64,000 nucleotides of DNA from Nocardia iowensis (GTDB taxonomy: Bacteria; Actinomycetota; Actinomycetes; Mycobacteriales; Mycobacteriaceae). The stretch lies in contig NZ_CP078145.1 in NCBI RefSeq assembly GCF_019222765.1, forward strand, positions 8,556,001-8,620,000. The letters run 5' to 3'. The position numbers and the translations under genes were made by a program. Of the stretch, positions 8,369-16,707 are shown one piece after another (the stretch's first letter is position 1; each line of letters begins with the position of its first letter). A model generated the notes under the pieces. The model was not told where the DNA came from, ran no database searches, and saw only the letters and a program-made list of their open reading frames with translations.

Positions 8369-8389
8369 GACCTGCCATCTTGGCAGGTC
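8369..8389. promoter_or_regulatory. inverted repeat upstream of udgA
   Basis: GACCTGCCA-TCT-TGGCAGGTC, 9-bp perfect arms with a 3-nt centre, between the divergent starts at 8239 and 8493. It could be an operator or a short leader hairpin; no matching copy was noticed elsewhere in the window. Confidence 0.4.
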
Positions 8390-8492
8390 AGAGCTCTCAT
8401 CCGGATATATGTCGCCACATGTACACCTACCGTTGCCGTGACTCTTGCCTCGGTGATGCGGCGTGGCCATCAGGGGGGCTTATCAATCGATC

Positions 8493-9815
8493 ATGCGATG
8501 CACAGTCTTCGGAACCGGGTACCTCGGGGCCACGCACGCGGCGTGCATGGCCGAGCTCGGGCATGACGTCATCGGGGTGGATGTCGACCCGGGCAAGGTC
8601 GCGAAGCTGTCCGATGGCGTGGTGCCGTTCTACGAACCCGGACTCGAGGACGTGCTGCGGCGCAACCTCGATGCGGGCAGGCTGCGATTCACCACGTCGT
8701 ACGCCGAGGCCGCGGCGCACGCCGAGGTGCATTTCCTTGGGGTGGGGACGCCGCAGAAGAAGGGCGAGTACGCCGCCGATCTGAAGTACGTGCACGCCGT
8801 GGTGGACACGCTCGCGCCGATGCTGGAGCGGCCGTCGGTGATCATCGGCAAGTCGACGGTGCCGGTCGGCACGGCCGCGGCGCTCGGCACCAGGGCGCGC
8901 CAGCTCACCGCTACCGAGATCGAGGTGGCGTGGAACCCCGAGTTCCTGCGCGAGGGCTTCGCGGTCAAGGACACACTGCGCCCGGATCGTCTTGTGCTCG
9001 GGGTGGATCGGGAGCGCGCGGCCGCCGACTGGGTGGAGGACTTGGTGCGCGAGGTCTACGCGGAGCTGATCGCCGACGAGGTGCCCTTCCTATTGACCGA
9101 TTTGGCCACAGCCGAATTGGTGAAAGTTTCCGCCAACGCCTTTCTGGCGACCAAGATTTCGTTCATCAACGCGGTATCGGAAGTCTGCGAGGCGACCGGT
9201 GCGGATGTGACGATGCTCGCCGACGCGCTCGGCTACGACGCGCGCATCGGCCGCCGGTTCCTCAATGCCGGACTGGGTTTCGGCGGCGGTTGTCTGCCGA
9301 AGGACATTCGGGCCTTCATGGCGCGGTCCGGCGAGCTCGGCGCCGACCACGCGGTGGCGTTCCTGCGTGAGGTGGACAACATCAATATGCGTCGCCGCAC
9401 CAAGGTGGTGGACATGGCGGCGCGCGCCTGCGGCGGTTCCTTGTTGGGCGCGAATGTCGCGGTGCTCGGCGCGGCGTTCAAACCGGAATCCGATGACGTG
9501 CGCGATTCACCCGCACTGAATGTGGCGGGCATGATCCAGCTGCACGGCGCGGTGGTGACCGTGTATGACCCGAAGGCACTGGAGAATTCGCGACGAGTGT
9601 TCCCCACCTTGAACTACGCCACCTCGGTAACCGAGGCGTGCGAACGCGCGGATGTTGTGTTGGTACTCACCGAATGGGACGAATTCACCGCACTGCGACC
9701 GGAGGATTTGGCACGGGTAGTCCGGACCCGATCGATCATCGACGGAAGGAACTGTCTCAATCGTGCCAACTGGCGTGCGGCCGGATGGGTGTACGCGGGA
9801 CTCGGCACACCGTAG
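8493..9815 (+). CDS. udgA: UDP-glucose 6-dehydrogenase
   Basis: 440 residues. The Rossmann start MRCTVFGTGYLGATHA (residues 1-16) fixes ATG 8493. The central dimer/catalytic helix carries AELVKVSANAFLATKISFIN. The catalytic cysteine is Cys267 in GFGGGCLPKD, and the C-terminal UDP-binding domain follows (LGAAFKPESDDVRDSP). It oxidises UDP-glucose to UDP-glucuronate with 2 NAD+, feeding envelope polysaccharide synthesis. Orthologue of Rv0322, which in M. tuberculosis lies next to dcd; here dcd is about 8 kb away. GGGGGG at 8472-8478 is a distant possible ribosome site. Confidence 0.93.
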   Translation: MRCTVFGTGYLGATHAACMAELGHDVIGVDVDPGKVAKLSDGVVPFYEPGLEDVLRRNLDAGRLRFTTSYAEAAAHAEVHFLGVGTPQKKGEYAADLKYVHAVVDTLAPMLERPSVIIGKSTVPVGTAAALGTRARQLTATEIEVAWNPEFLREGFAVKDTLRPDRLVLGVDRERAAADWVEDLVREVYAELIADEVPFLLTDLATAELVKVSANAFLATKISFINAVSEVCEATGADVTMLADALGYDARIGRRFLNAGLGFGGGCLPKDIRAFMARSGELGADHAVAFLREVDNINMRRRTKVVDMAARACGGSLLGANVAVLGAAFKPESDDVRDSPALNVAGMIQLHGAVVTVYDPKALENSRRVFPTLNYATSVTEACERADVVLVLTEWDEFTALRPEDLARVVRTRSIIDGRNCLNRANWRAAGWVYAGLGTP

Positions 9816-9953
9816 AGTTGCGTCGCGAAGGCGGGGCCTACGTCTGGACGCATAGTCCTGCCGTATGCACAGACGCTCGTCGACGGTATGGTCCGGGGAG
9901 CGGGCCTTCGCGCAGGCTCGCATGTCGTGAAGTGTGAACGAGATGGGCAGCTG

Positions 9954-11255
9954 ATGAGTTCGGTACTGGGAGTTTCGGTGGGGGCCGGCGCTGTCCGTAT
10001 GGCGCGGCCACACACCGCGAACCCCCACGGCCACGTCCAGCCGCACTCCTTCGATCTGCAAACCATTCCGGTCACCGAGCAGACCGTCGAGGAACTGGCC
10101 GCCGAGGCGATCGGCGTCACGCTGGAAACCACTCCTGGTATCACCGCCACCGCCATCGCGTATCGCAGCGAACAGCACGCGCGCGCTGTTCGCGCGGCCA
10201 TGGCACGCCAGCAGCTCACCAATTACGAACTTGTTCCCGAAGTCGTCGCCGCGCTCGAATTCGCCCAGTCCACCGGAGATATCCGGGGCATTTCCTCGCT
10301 GGTGGTGTACGACCTCGGCAGCTCCGGGCTTTCGGTGAGCGTGGTCGATACCCAGACGCGTGAGATCCGCCATAGCGAGCGCACCAGCGATATCAGTGGC
10401 GACTACCTCGACTCGTTGATCCGGGAACAACAGATCGCCTCGGGCCGAATCGCGCATCCGCCGGACGCGGCCGGTCTCGCCACCCTCGACGGACTGTGTC
10501 GCGAGGCAAAAGAACAGCTGTCCACGAACACCGCGGTCGCGTTGCCCAGTGAACAGGGCCTGGTGCTGCTGGCACAGGAGAACTTCGAGTCGCTGATCAT
10601 GTTGGCGATCGAATCGTCGGCGCGGATGGCGCGGGACGTGATCACCCGTTCCGATCGGCCGGTGCACGGTGTGCTCGCCATCGGCGGATGCGCCCGGATC
10701 CCGCTGGTAGCCAGGGTTCTCGAACGCTGGATGGGTGTTCCGGTGATCGTGCCGGAGAGCCCGGAGACGGTGGTAGCCCGCGGCGCCGCGCTGCTCGCCA
10801 GGCCGGTTCAGCCTGAGGTCCCGGTCAGCCCGGTGCTCGACGCCGAGTTGTCCCCGGCCTGGTTATCGGCGCCACCCGCCCGCCGCAAGCGCGAGATCAG
10901 TGGTGCGGTGCTGACCGTAAGCGCTCTCGCGGTGGTTGCCGCGATCGGACTCGGCCTCGGCTACGGCCCGCAAGTGCTGCAACGCGATTCACACAACGAG
11001 GGCTCGCCGACGGTGCCGACGACCTCGGCACCGCGCACCACCACCCTCGACCCGCAGATCGCGGTCGCCCCGACCACCCCGACGGAATCCGCGGTGGAAT
11101 CGGTCGCGGCACCCCCACCGCGCCGGGCCACCACCGAACCCCCGCCACCTCCCGCACCCGGCCCGAACACCATTGTCGTTCCCGGCCTTCCACCGATCGT
11201 GGTCCCCACGATCCCCCCGGAGGTCTTCCCCTTCCCGCCCCCTCCGGCCCGCTGA
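9954..11255 (+). CDS. Hsp70/actin-fold membrane-anchored protein with Pro-rich extracellular tail
   Basis: 433 residues from ATG 9954. The N-terminal region opens SSVLGVSVGAGAVRMARP and lacks the classical DnaK phosphate-1 loop DxGT. Residues about 100-290 resemble an actin/Hsp70 ATPase lobe: VVYDLGSSGLSVSVVD (phosphate-2-like), then VLAIGGCARIPLVARVLERW (the GG adenosine motif). A single membrane helix follows (SGAVLTVSALAVVAAIGLGL, near 310-330), then a Thr/Pro-rich tail of about 100 residues, presumably outside the membrane. There is no peptide-binding domain. Such proteins are widespread in Nocardia and Mycobacterium and their role is unknown. An earlier in-frame GTG at 9888 is possible. 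Confidence 0.7.
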   Translation: MSSVLGVSVGAGAVRMARPHTANPHGHVQPHSFDLQTIPVTEQTVEELAAEAIGVTLETTPGITATAIAYRSEQHARAVRAAMARQQLTNYELVPEVVAALEFAQSTGDIRGISSLVVYDLGSSGLSVSVVDTQTREIRHSERTSDISGDYLDSLIREQQIASGRIAHPPDAAGLATLDGLCREAKEQLSTNTAVALPSEQGLVLLAQENFESLIMLAIESSARMARDVITRSDRPVHGVLAIGGCARIPLVARVLERWMGVPVIVPESPETVVARGAALLARPVQPEVPVSPVLDAELSPAWLSAPPARRKREISGAVLTVSALAVVAAIGLGLGYGPQVLQRDSHNEGSPTVPTTSAPRTTTLDPQIAVAPTTPTESAVESVAAPPPRRATTEPPPPPAPGPNTIVVPGLPPIVVPTIPPEVFPFPPPPAR

Positions 11256-11258
11256 GCT

Positions 11259-11432
11259 AGGTGTACACACCCTTTGCCTCAGCAGCACACCCGGTATAGA
11301 GGGTGAGCGTCAGCCAAACCGGGTGCTCGGCAACCGAACCAGGTGTCCGGCAGCAACAGCCGCGAATTCCCAACTCGCGTAGGTGTGCGCACCCCTTGCG
11401 TGAGCCGCACACCCGGTATTGAGGGTGCGCGG
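11259..11432. repeat. intergenic repeat, two direct copies in a convergent gap
   Basis: Copy 1 (11259-11309) and copy 2 (11381-11431) are 51 nt each and agree at 43 positions. Shared blocks include AGGTGT, CACCC, GCACACCCGGTAT and GAGGGTG. A third copy in reverse orientation lies at 36281-36353. Both sites are gaps between convergent genes. Confidence 0.7.
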
Positions 11433-11460
11433 CTGCCACTATGGGTGTGCGGCTACGACA

Positions 11461-12735
11461 TCAGGTGCGGGCGTGGCGGGCGCGGCGTGGGGGGTGGGTG
11501 GGTTTGTGGTGGCCGAAGGGGCGGGCCAGCACTACCGCGATGGCCGTGGTCAGCGGGACGGACAGGGCGAGGGCGATGCCGCCGACGGATGAGCGGGCGA
11601 TCTCGATGGCGACCGCGTCGCCGGTCAGCACGTCGCGAATGGAACGGCCCGCGACGCTGAAGAGCAGCAACAGCGGCAGCGCACCACCGGCGTAGGCGAG
11701 CACCAGGGTGTACACGGTGCTGGCGATGTGGTCGCGGCCGACCCGCATCGCGGCCGTGAAGATCTCCCGCCGGGACGCGGACTCGTCGAGCGCGGCCAGT
11801 TCGAACGCGGCCGACGCCTGGGTGATGGTGACGTCGTTCAGCACACCGAGCGAGCCGATGATGAACCCGGCGAGCAGCAGCCCGGTGATGCTGACATGCT
11901 CGAGGTAGGTGGCGACGTTGGTGTTCTGTTCCTCGGACAGACCCGTGAGATGCGTCATCTTGATCGCCACCCAGGACAACGCCGCCGCGACAACCATCGA
12001 GGTGAGCGTGCCGAGCAGCGCCGAACTGGTCCGCAGGTTCAATCCATGCGCGAGATACAACACCGCGTAGAGGATCAACGAGCCCGCGACGAGCGCGACC
12101 GGAATCGCGGGCTTGCCGTCCAGCAACGCGGGCAACATGAACATCACCAGCACCGCGAACGCGAACACCAGCCCGAGCAGGGCACGCAGCCCACGCCAGC
12201 GCGCCACCACCACGATCACCACGACGAAGACCACCGCGATCAGCGTCAACGGCAACCCGCGCGCGTAGTCCTCGAACGAGTACATCGGGGTACCGCTGGG
12301 ATCGGTCTGCCGCACCAGCCGCAGCTCGTCCCCGGCGTGCAGATCGGGTTGTCCTGGGCCCGGCGCGATTTCGAACAGCGTCTTGTTGCCCTTGTGCGGC
12401 CCGGACTCGATGTCGATCAGGCTGCGCTGGCAGGTATAGGCATTGTTGCGCGGCGGCTCCGGCTTCTCCACGAACACCTTGCCGATCGAGGAGCTGCCGC
12501 ACGGCCCGATGTCCTGCATGACCACGGTGCCCGCCTCGGTCTGCACCGCGCCGCCGCCCGCGTTCTGCATCGGCAGCGGGATGTCGATGTGCTGTTTGCC
12601 CGGCCACAGCAGGACGGTTCCGAGTAATACGACGGCGCCGATAACGGTCAGCAACCCGACGACCACCCGGGCAGCGGTGTCACCGATCGCGATCGGACCG
12701 GAGTGGTCGTGGTGATGGTGATGGTGCTCACTCAT
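11461..12735 (-). CDS. YibE/F-family membrane protein with natural His-rich N-terminus
   Basis: 424 residues. The N-terminus is MSEHHHHHHDHSGP, a genomic hexahistidine that could bind a metal. One membrane helix lies near 24-46. An extracytoplasmic domain of about 120 residues with two cysteines (GPCGSS, YTCQRS) is followed by about seven helices with the YibE/F core (ITGLLLAGFIIGSLGVLNDV, and an ITQASAAFEL stretch). The C-terminus is basic and His-containing (HHKPTHPPRRARHART). The YibE/F family has no proven substrate. Two TACCCCCCTGGG-type sites in its upstream region resemble copper-responsive operators. The ATG at 12735 starts the natural frame. Confidence 0.8.
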   Translation of the reverse strand: MSEHHHHHHDHSGPIAIGDTAARVVVGLLTVIGAVVLLGTVLLWPGKQHIDIPLPMQNAGGGAVQTEAGTVVMQDIGPCGSSSIGKVFVEKPEPPRNNAYTCQRSLIDIESGPHKGNKTLFEIAPGPGQPDLHAGDELRLVRQTDPSGTPMYSFEDYARGLPLTLIAVVFVVVIVVVARWRGLRALLGLVFAFAVLVMFMLPALLDGKPAIPVALVAGSLILYAVLYLAHGLNLRTSSALLGTLTSMVVAAALSWVAIKMTHLTGLSEEQNTNVATYLEHVSITGLLLAGFIIGSLGVLNDVTITQASAAFELAALDESASRREIFTAAMRVGRDHIASTVYTLVLAYAGGALPLLLLFSVAGRSIRDVLTGDAVAIEIARSSVGGIALALSVPLTTAIAVVLARPFGHHKPTHPPRRARHART

Positions 12736-13176
12736 GACTGCGCGGGGCTCCTACCCTGTCCGTCGTATGCGCTGGGTGTGTTCCCAGCGGGCAGGACCGG
12801 CTGTTCAGCGCGAGTCGGCTGCCCGGAGCGAGCTTAAAGGATTTCATTTTCAAAAGCGGGCTCGGGCGACGAATAAGCCGAGGTGGGAGTCGGCATCGAG
12901 GCCGGAGTGAGAATTCGGAGGGGGCGGCGGAGAGCAGGGGGATGTCTCCGCCGCCCACAGGCCGGCGGCCCAGGGGGGTAGGCGGCCGAACCGAAGACCG
13001 GGTTAACCCAGGGGGGTAGGCAACCCGGCCGGGCACTCGAAAGTGCCAAGTCCTACTGTACACAAAAGTACTTCTAATGCGCTAGCTAGTCTCCAAACAT
13101 CGCTTGTATCCATACATTCGGTCTGTTTAGAGGCTAGAAGCGGGGCAGCGCGGTTGCACGGATGCAAGGCCGCAAC
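12736..13176. promoter_or_regulatory. upstream region of yibE/F gene with duplicated G-tract element
   Basis: 440 bases without a credible gene. CCCAGGGGGGTAGGC occurs exactly at 12969-12983 and again at 13007-13021; on the coding strand of the yibE/F gene this is GCCTACCCCCCTGGG. The pattern TACCC-N-GGG resembles CsoR/RicR copper boxes. An AT-richer stretch (13055-13085, ACTGTACACAAAAGTACT) upstream of it may hold the promoter. Confidence 0.45.
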
Positions 13177-14424
13177 CTACTGGCGATAGCTGGACAGGAA
13201 GTTGCCGAAGCGCTCGATGGCGACCGCCAGATCCCTGGCCCACGGCAGTGTCACGATCCGCAGATGATCATGGTTCGGCCAGTTGAAGCCGGTCCCCTGC
13301 ACCATCAGGATCTTCTCCTGCAGCAGCAGGTCCAGGATCAGCTTCGAATCGTCATGGATCTCATGCACATTCGGGTCCAGCTTGGGGAACGCGTACAGCG
13401 CGCCCTTCGGCTTCACGCACGAGACACCAGGAATCATGTTGAGCCGCTCCCACGCGACGTCGCGCTGCTCCAGCAGCCGCCCGCCGGGCAGGATCAGATC
13501 CTCGATGCTCTGATGCCCGCCAAGGGCGACCTGAATCGCATGCTGCGCAGGCACATTCGGGCACAGGCGGGAGGAGGCGAGCAGATCGATGCCCTCGAGG
13601 AAACCCGCGGCGTGCTCCTTCGGACCGGTGATGGCCAGCCACCCCGACCGGTAGCCCGCCACCCGATACGCCTTGGACAGACCGTTGAAGGTCAGGCACA
13701 GCAGATCGGGCGCCACCGAGGCCACCGAAATATGCTTGGCATCGTCATAGAGAATCTTGTCGTAGATCTCGTCGGCGAGCAGCAGCAGCTGATGCTTGCG
13801 CGCGATATCGACGAGCTGCTGAAGAATTTCCGCGGAATAGACCGCGCCGGTCGGATTATTCGGGTTGATCACCAAAAGCGCCTTGGTCTTGTCGGTGATC
13901 TTCGATTCGATATCGGCGATGTCGGGCTGCCAGCCGCTGGACTCATCGCACAAATAGTGCACCGGCGTGCCGCCGGCCAGACTGGTCATCGCGGTCCACA
14001 GCGGGTAGTCGGGCGCCGGGATCAGCACCTCGTCACCGTTGTCGAGCAGCGCCTGCATGGTGATGGTGATCAACTCGGAGACACCGTTGCCCAGATAGAC
14101 GCTGTCCACGTCCAGTTCAGGGAACCCGGGCACCAGCTCGTACCGGGTGACGATCGCCCGCCGGGCCGACAGGATGCCCTTCGATTCCGAGTAGCCCTGG
14201 GCATACGGAAGCGCCGCGATGATGTCGCGCATGATCACATCGGGCGCCTCGAACCCGAACGGGGCGGGGTTGCCGATGTTGAGCTTGAGGATCCGATGAC
14301 CCTCCGCCTCCAGCCGTGCTGCCTGCGCGTGCACCGGTCCACGGATCTCGTAGACAACGTTCTGCAGTTTCGTCGACTGCTCCAGCGGGCGATGCGGTAG
14401 ATGACTAGGGCTCACCCGTCCCAT
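13177..14424 (-). CDS. aspC: PLP-dependent aminotransferase (alanine/aspartate type)
   Basis: 415 residues, class I/II aminotransferase of the Rv0337c/AlaA type. The PLP lysine is Lys251 in FNGLSKAYRVAGYRSG. NPNNPTGAVYS (residues 188-198) and ADEIYDKILYDD supply the cofactor Asn and Asp. The N-terminal substrate segment is LNIGNPAPFGFEAPD. It is expected to transaminate pyruvate with glutamate to form alanine; exact specificity cannot be read from sequence. In M. tuberculosis the orthologue sits beside etfD; here it is 9 kb away on the opposite strand. ATG 14424 is the only start before the conserved region. Confidence 0.9.
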   Translation of the reverse strand: MGRVSPSHLPHRPLEQSTKLQNVVYEIRGPVHAQAARLEAEGHRILKLNIGNPAPFGFEAPDVIMRDIIAALPYAQGYSESKGILSARRAIVTRYELVPGFPELDVDSVYLGNGVSELITITMQALLDNGDEVLIPAPDYPLWTAMTSLAGGTPVHYLCDESSGWQPDIADIESKITDKTKALLVINPNNPTGAVYSAEILQQLVDIARKHQLLLLADEIYDKILYDDAKHISVASVAPDLLCLTFNGLSKAYRVAGYRSGWLAITGPKEHAAGFLEGIDLLASSRLCPNVPAQHAIQVALGGHQSIEDLILPGGRLLEQRDVAWERLNMIPGVSCVKPKGALYAFPKLDPNVHEIHDDSKLILDLLLQEKILMVQGTGFNWPNHDHLRIVTLPWARDLAVAIERFGNFLSSYRQ

Positions 14425-14534
14425 GGTGCCACCCGGCGCAACCGGATAATCGCCCCGCTCGGGATCGATTGCCCCGATTTCACTGGGACGGCGTGAGCGA
14501 CCCCGCCGCCGGATCCAACGATGTGATCAGCACC

Positions 14535-15929
14535 TCAGGAAGCCGGGTTGCCAGGCGGTATCCCCTTCGCCGCGGTCGAGCCGCAGAACTCTTCGATCCG
14601 CTCGTCCAGGAAGCGTGCCTCGACCGCGTCCCGGAAGTTCGGGCCCGCGATCCGTCTACGCACCCCGGTCAGGCGTTCCTCCAACTGCGCGATGCGCTTG
14701 TCCTCGGCGAGGCCGAGCACCGGTTGCAGCGCCTCGGCCGCACCGTCGAGGCTGCCGTTGATCAGGTGCGCGGCAGCGCAGTCGACCCGGGCCAGCGACT
14801 CGGCGCCGTAGGAGCGCTGCTCCGATGGACCGCTCGCGTACAGCTCGATCGCGCGCTGGGTGGCGGCCAGCGCGGGCTCGGCCTGGCCGAGATGGATATA
14901 GGTGGCGCCCGCGTAGTACTGCGCCTTCGCGGCGTTGAATCCGAACACGCCGCCAACCTCATCGTGCAGCGTGTCGGTCTCGGACACCTCGCGTGCATGG
15001 TCAGCGGCGCGGATGCAGCGATCGGCGTCGGACGAGCTGCCGAGTTTCGACCAGATCCGTGCCTCGATATTGAGCAGGCGCACCTTCGCCGTCGCCGACT
15101 CGGCGAACTCCTGCCCGCTCTGCGCCAGCAGCACGCCGCGGCGCGGGCGCTCCGACCAGTATTCGATGAGCGCGTGCATGCCACGGGTCCAGGCCCGCAA
15201 CCCGTTGTGACCACACAGTTCCGAATAGGCCCAGGCCGCTCGGATCTGTTCGCCCGCGGCGTCGTAATAGCCGAGGTCGGTACTGGCGTTGGCGAGCAGA
15301 CCCGACAGGGTGCCCGCCAGTAGATAGAGGTGACTGGTGTCCGCGGGGCGTTGATGCCCCTCGAGCAACCGGTACACCCGGCGTCGCACCCGAAGCATCT
15401 CGACCATCATCGGCACGGGGGGGATGTGCACGTAGTCGTTCGCGATGCGGGTGACATCGGCGTCGAGCTGTTCCAAAGTGGTCGCACCCACATTCGTGCT
15501 CTCGGCCTGGCCGGCGTGCTCGCTGGCCTCATGGGCAGCCGCCATGATCAGATCCCTCTCCGAAATCGCTGCTAACGCATCACCTCTCATCGCACCGGCG
15601 TCTATGAGAGCCAAAAGGTCCGCGTCGCTCGAATATTGGGCGCGCGCCGAGGTATCGGCGGGCGCATCGAATCCAGGTGCGGTCGGTCGATCGGCCATCG
15701 GCTGATCGATCATTGCCGCAAACCGTGCCCGCACAACGTCATCGGACCTGGCCAAGGATGTATCGAGAGCGGCTTGATTGATCGGACGTGGATGGACCCG
15801 GACGCCACCGGCCTCCCACTTCGACACCAGGCGTTCGTGTACCCCGAGATGGGCCGCGAACTGCCGGATGCTCATGCGTTTGGCATCGCGAAGGGCACGG
15901 GCCTCTTTACCTGACCATTGCCGGACCAC
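14535..15929 (-). CDS. XRE-type regulator with TPR-like C-terminal region
   Basis: 464 residues from GTG 15929. Residues 4-45 form a helix-turn-helix (WSGKEARALRDAKRMSIRQF, then HLGVHERLVSKWEAGG). After a low-complexity linker, residues about 145-430 are helical repeats of TPR type, with pairs such as AAGEQIRAAWAYSELCGHNG and GQAEPALAATQRAIELYASG. Such XRE-TPR proteins are frequent in Nocardia and Streptomyces. They often control a small divergent gene, and here one starts 178 bp away (16108). Ligand and targets unknown. Confidence 0.82.
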   Translation of the reverse strand: MVRQWSGKEARALRDAKRMSIRQFAAHLGVHERLVSKWEAGGVRVHPRPINQAALDTSLARSDDVVRARFAAMIDQPMADRPTAPGFDAPADTSARAQYSSDADLLALIDAGAMRGDALAAISERDLIMAAAHEASEHAGQAESTNVGATTLEQLDADVTRIANDYVHIPPVPMMVEMLRVRRRVYRLLEGHQRPADTSHLYLLAGTLSGLLANASTDLGYYDAAGEQIRAAWAYSELCGHNGLRAWTRGMHALIEYWSERPRRGVLLAQSGQEFAESATAKVRLLNIEARIWSKLGSSSDADRCIRAADHAREVSETDTLHDEVGGVFGFNAAKAQYYAGATYIHLGQAEPALAATQRAIELYASGPSEQRSYGAESLARVDCAAAHLINGSLDGAAEALQPVLGLAEDKRIAQLEERLTGVRRRIAGPNFRDAVEARFLDERIEEFCGSTAAKGIPPGNPAS

Positions 15930-16107
15930 GATGTCATCCCTTCCGAACGAACTCTTTCCCAGGGTACGAGGGGTTTGTGAGCACGGCTACATACGAAACA
16001 GAGCTGGTATCAGAGGCAGCGGAAGGGCAGTAGAAGGCGGGCGTGCGGGCAATACCGAATTCGGCGGGTGACCGGGACCCTGGGAGGCGGGAGGCAAGGA
16101 GTTCGCC

Positions 16108-16557
16108 GTGAATGTGGAGAAGCTCAGGACTGTTGACGATTGGGTGGCGTTCTATCGGCATGAGTTCGGGCTGCCGGTGGCCGAGCGTGGCGGCTTCGTC
16201 ATGCTGCCGATCACCGGCCGCGTTTGCGTAGTCCACTTGCCAACCGCCCGCGCCGAAAAGGTGCGGGCCGCACTGGAACAGCAGGGGACCAGGGGGCCCA
16301 TGCTGGCCAGGCAGATCCGGTGGAGCTTTGTGGCCGAGCCGGACAGTAGGCCGGGAACGCAGGTATTGGAGGTGCTCAATCGTCTCGATATCGGCATTCC
16401 CGCCATCGGCAGCGCCGTGATGTTGCCGACCGGTCTTGGCAGGTGGACCCGGGAAGGGTGCTTCTGGGTATCCCCGCCGAGACGCGGCGACACGCTGCCA
16501 CCGCTATCCGTCATCATCACGACGGCGCTGGCGGTGGGAGCGGGCGGCGGGGACTGA
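16108..16557 (+). CDS. hypothetical protein divergent from the XRE-TPR regulator
   Basis: 149 residues from GTG 16108 with AAGGAG at 16096-16101. The protein is cytosolic and has no signal peptide or membrane helix. It starts MNVEKLRTVDDWVAFYRHEF, a helix followed by small alternating beta segments (GGFVMLPITGRVCVVHLP). The C-terminal half contains ARQIRWSFVAEP and PLSVIITTALAVGAG. The layout vaguely resembles the N-terminal half of bifunctional primase/polymerase-like accessory proteins found beside XRE-TPR genes, but I do not recognise the family. Likely regulated by the divergent regulator. Confidence 0.6.
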   Translation: MNVEKLRTVDDWVAFYRHEFGLPVAERGGFVMLPITGRVCVVHLPTARAEKVRAALEQQGTRGPMLARQIRWSFVAEPDSRPGTQVLEVLNRLDIGIPAIGSAVMLPTGLGRWTREGCFWVSPPRRGDTLPPLSVIITTALAVGAGGGD

Positions 16558-16604
16558 TCACGCGCCGCGATCGGTTCCCGTTTGCCGCCCGGCGCCGGAC
16601 CGGG

Positions 16605-16646
16605 CCGAGTCCGCCCCTTTCTTGGCAGTCGACGGGGCGGACTCGG
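16605..16646 (+). terminator. hairpin between 16557 stop and AraC gene
   Basis: 13-bp perfect stem CCGAGTCCGCCCC (16605-16617) with its complement (16634-16646) and a 16-nt loop. Placed 47 bases after a stop, it is probably a terminator, though it could also act in the leader of the AraC gene. Confidence 0.45.
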
Positions 16647-16707
16647 GCCGGTGGCCCACCAGCACGGAGGGCGAGCCAAGATGCGGCATCCGCTTTAGTG
16701 TTGAGGG

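Noticed and set aside
12728-13063. 111-codon minus-strand frame upstream of the yibE/F gene
   Set aside because: Arg/Pro/Ser-rich, no start context, and covers the duplicated G-tract element.
13162-14400. 412-codon plus-strand frame opposite the aminotransferase
   Set aside because: Antisense shadow; the minus-strand protein has the PLP lysine and all family motifs.
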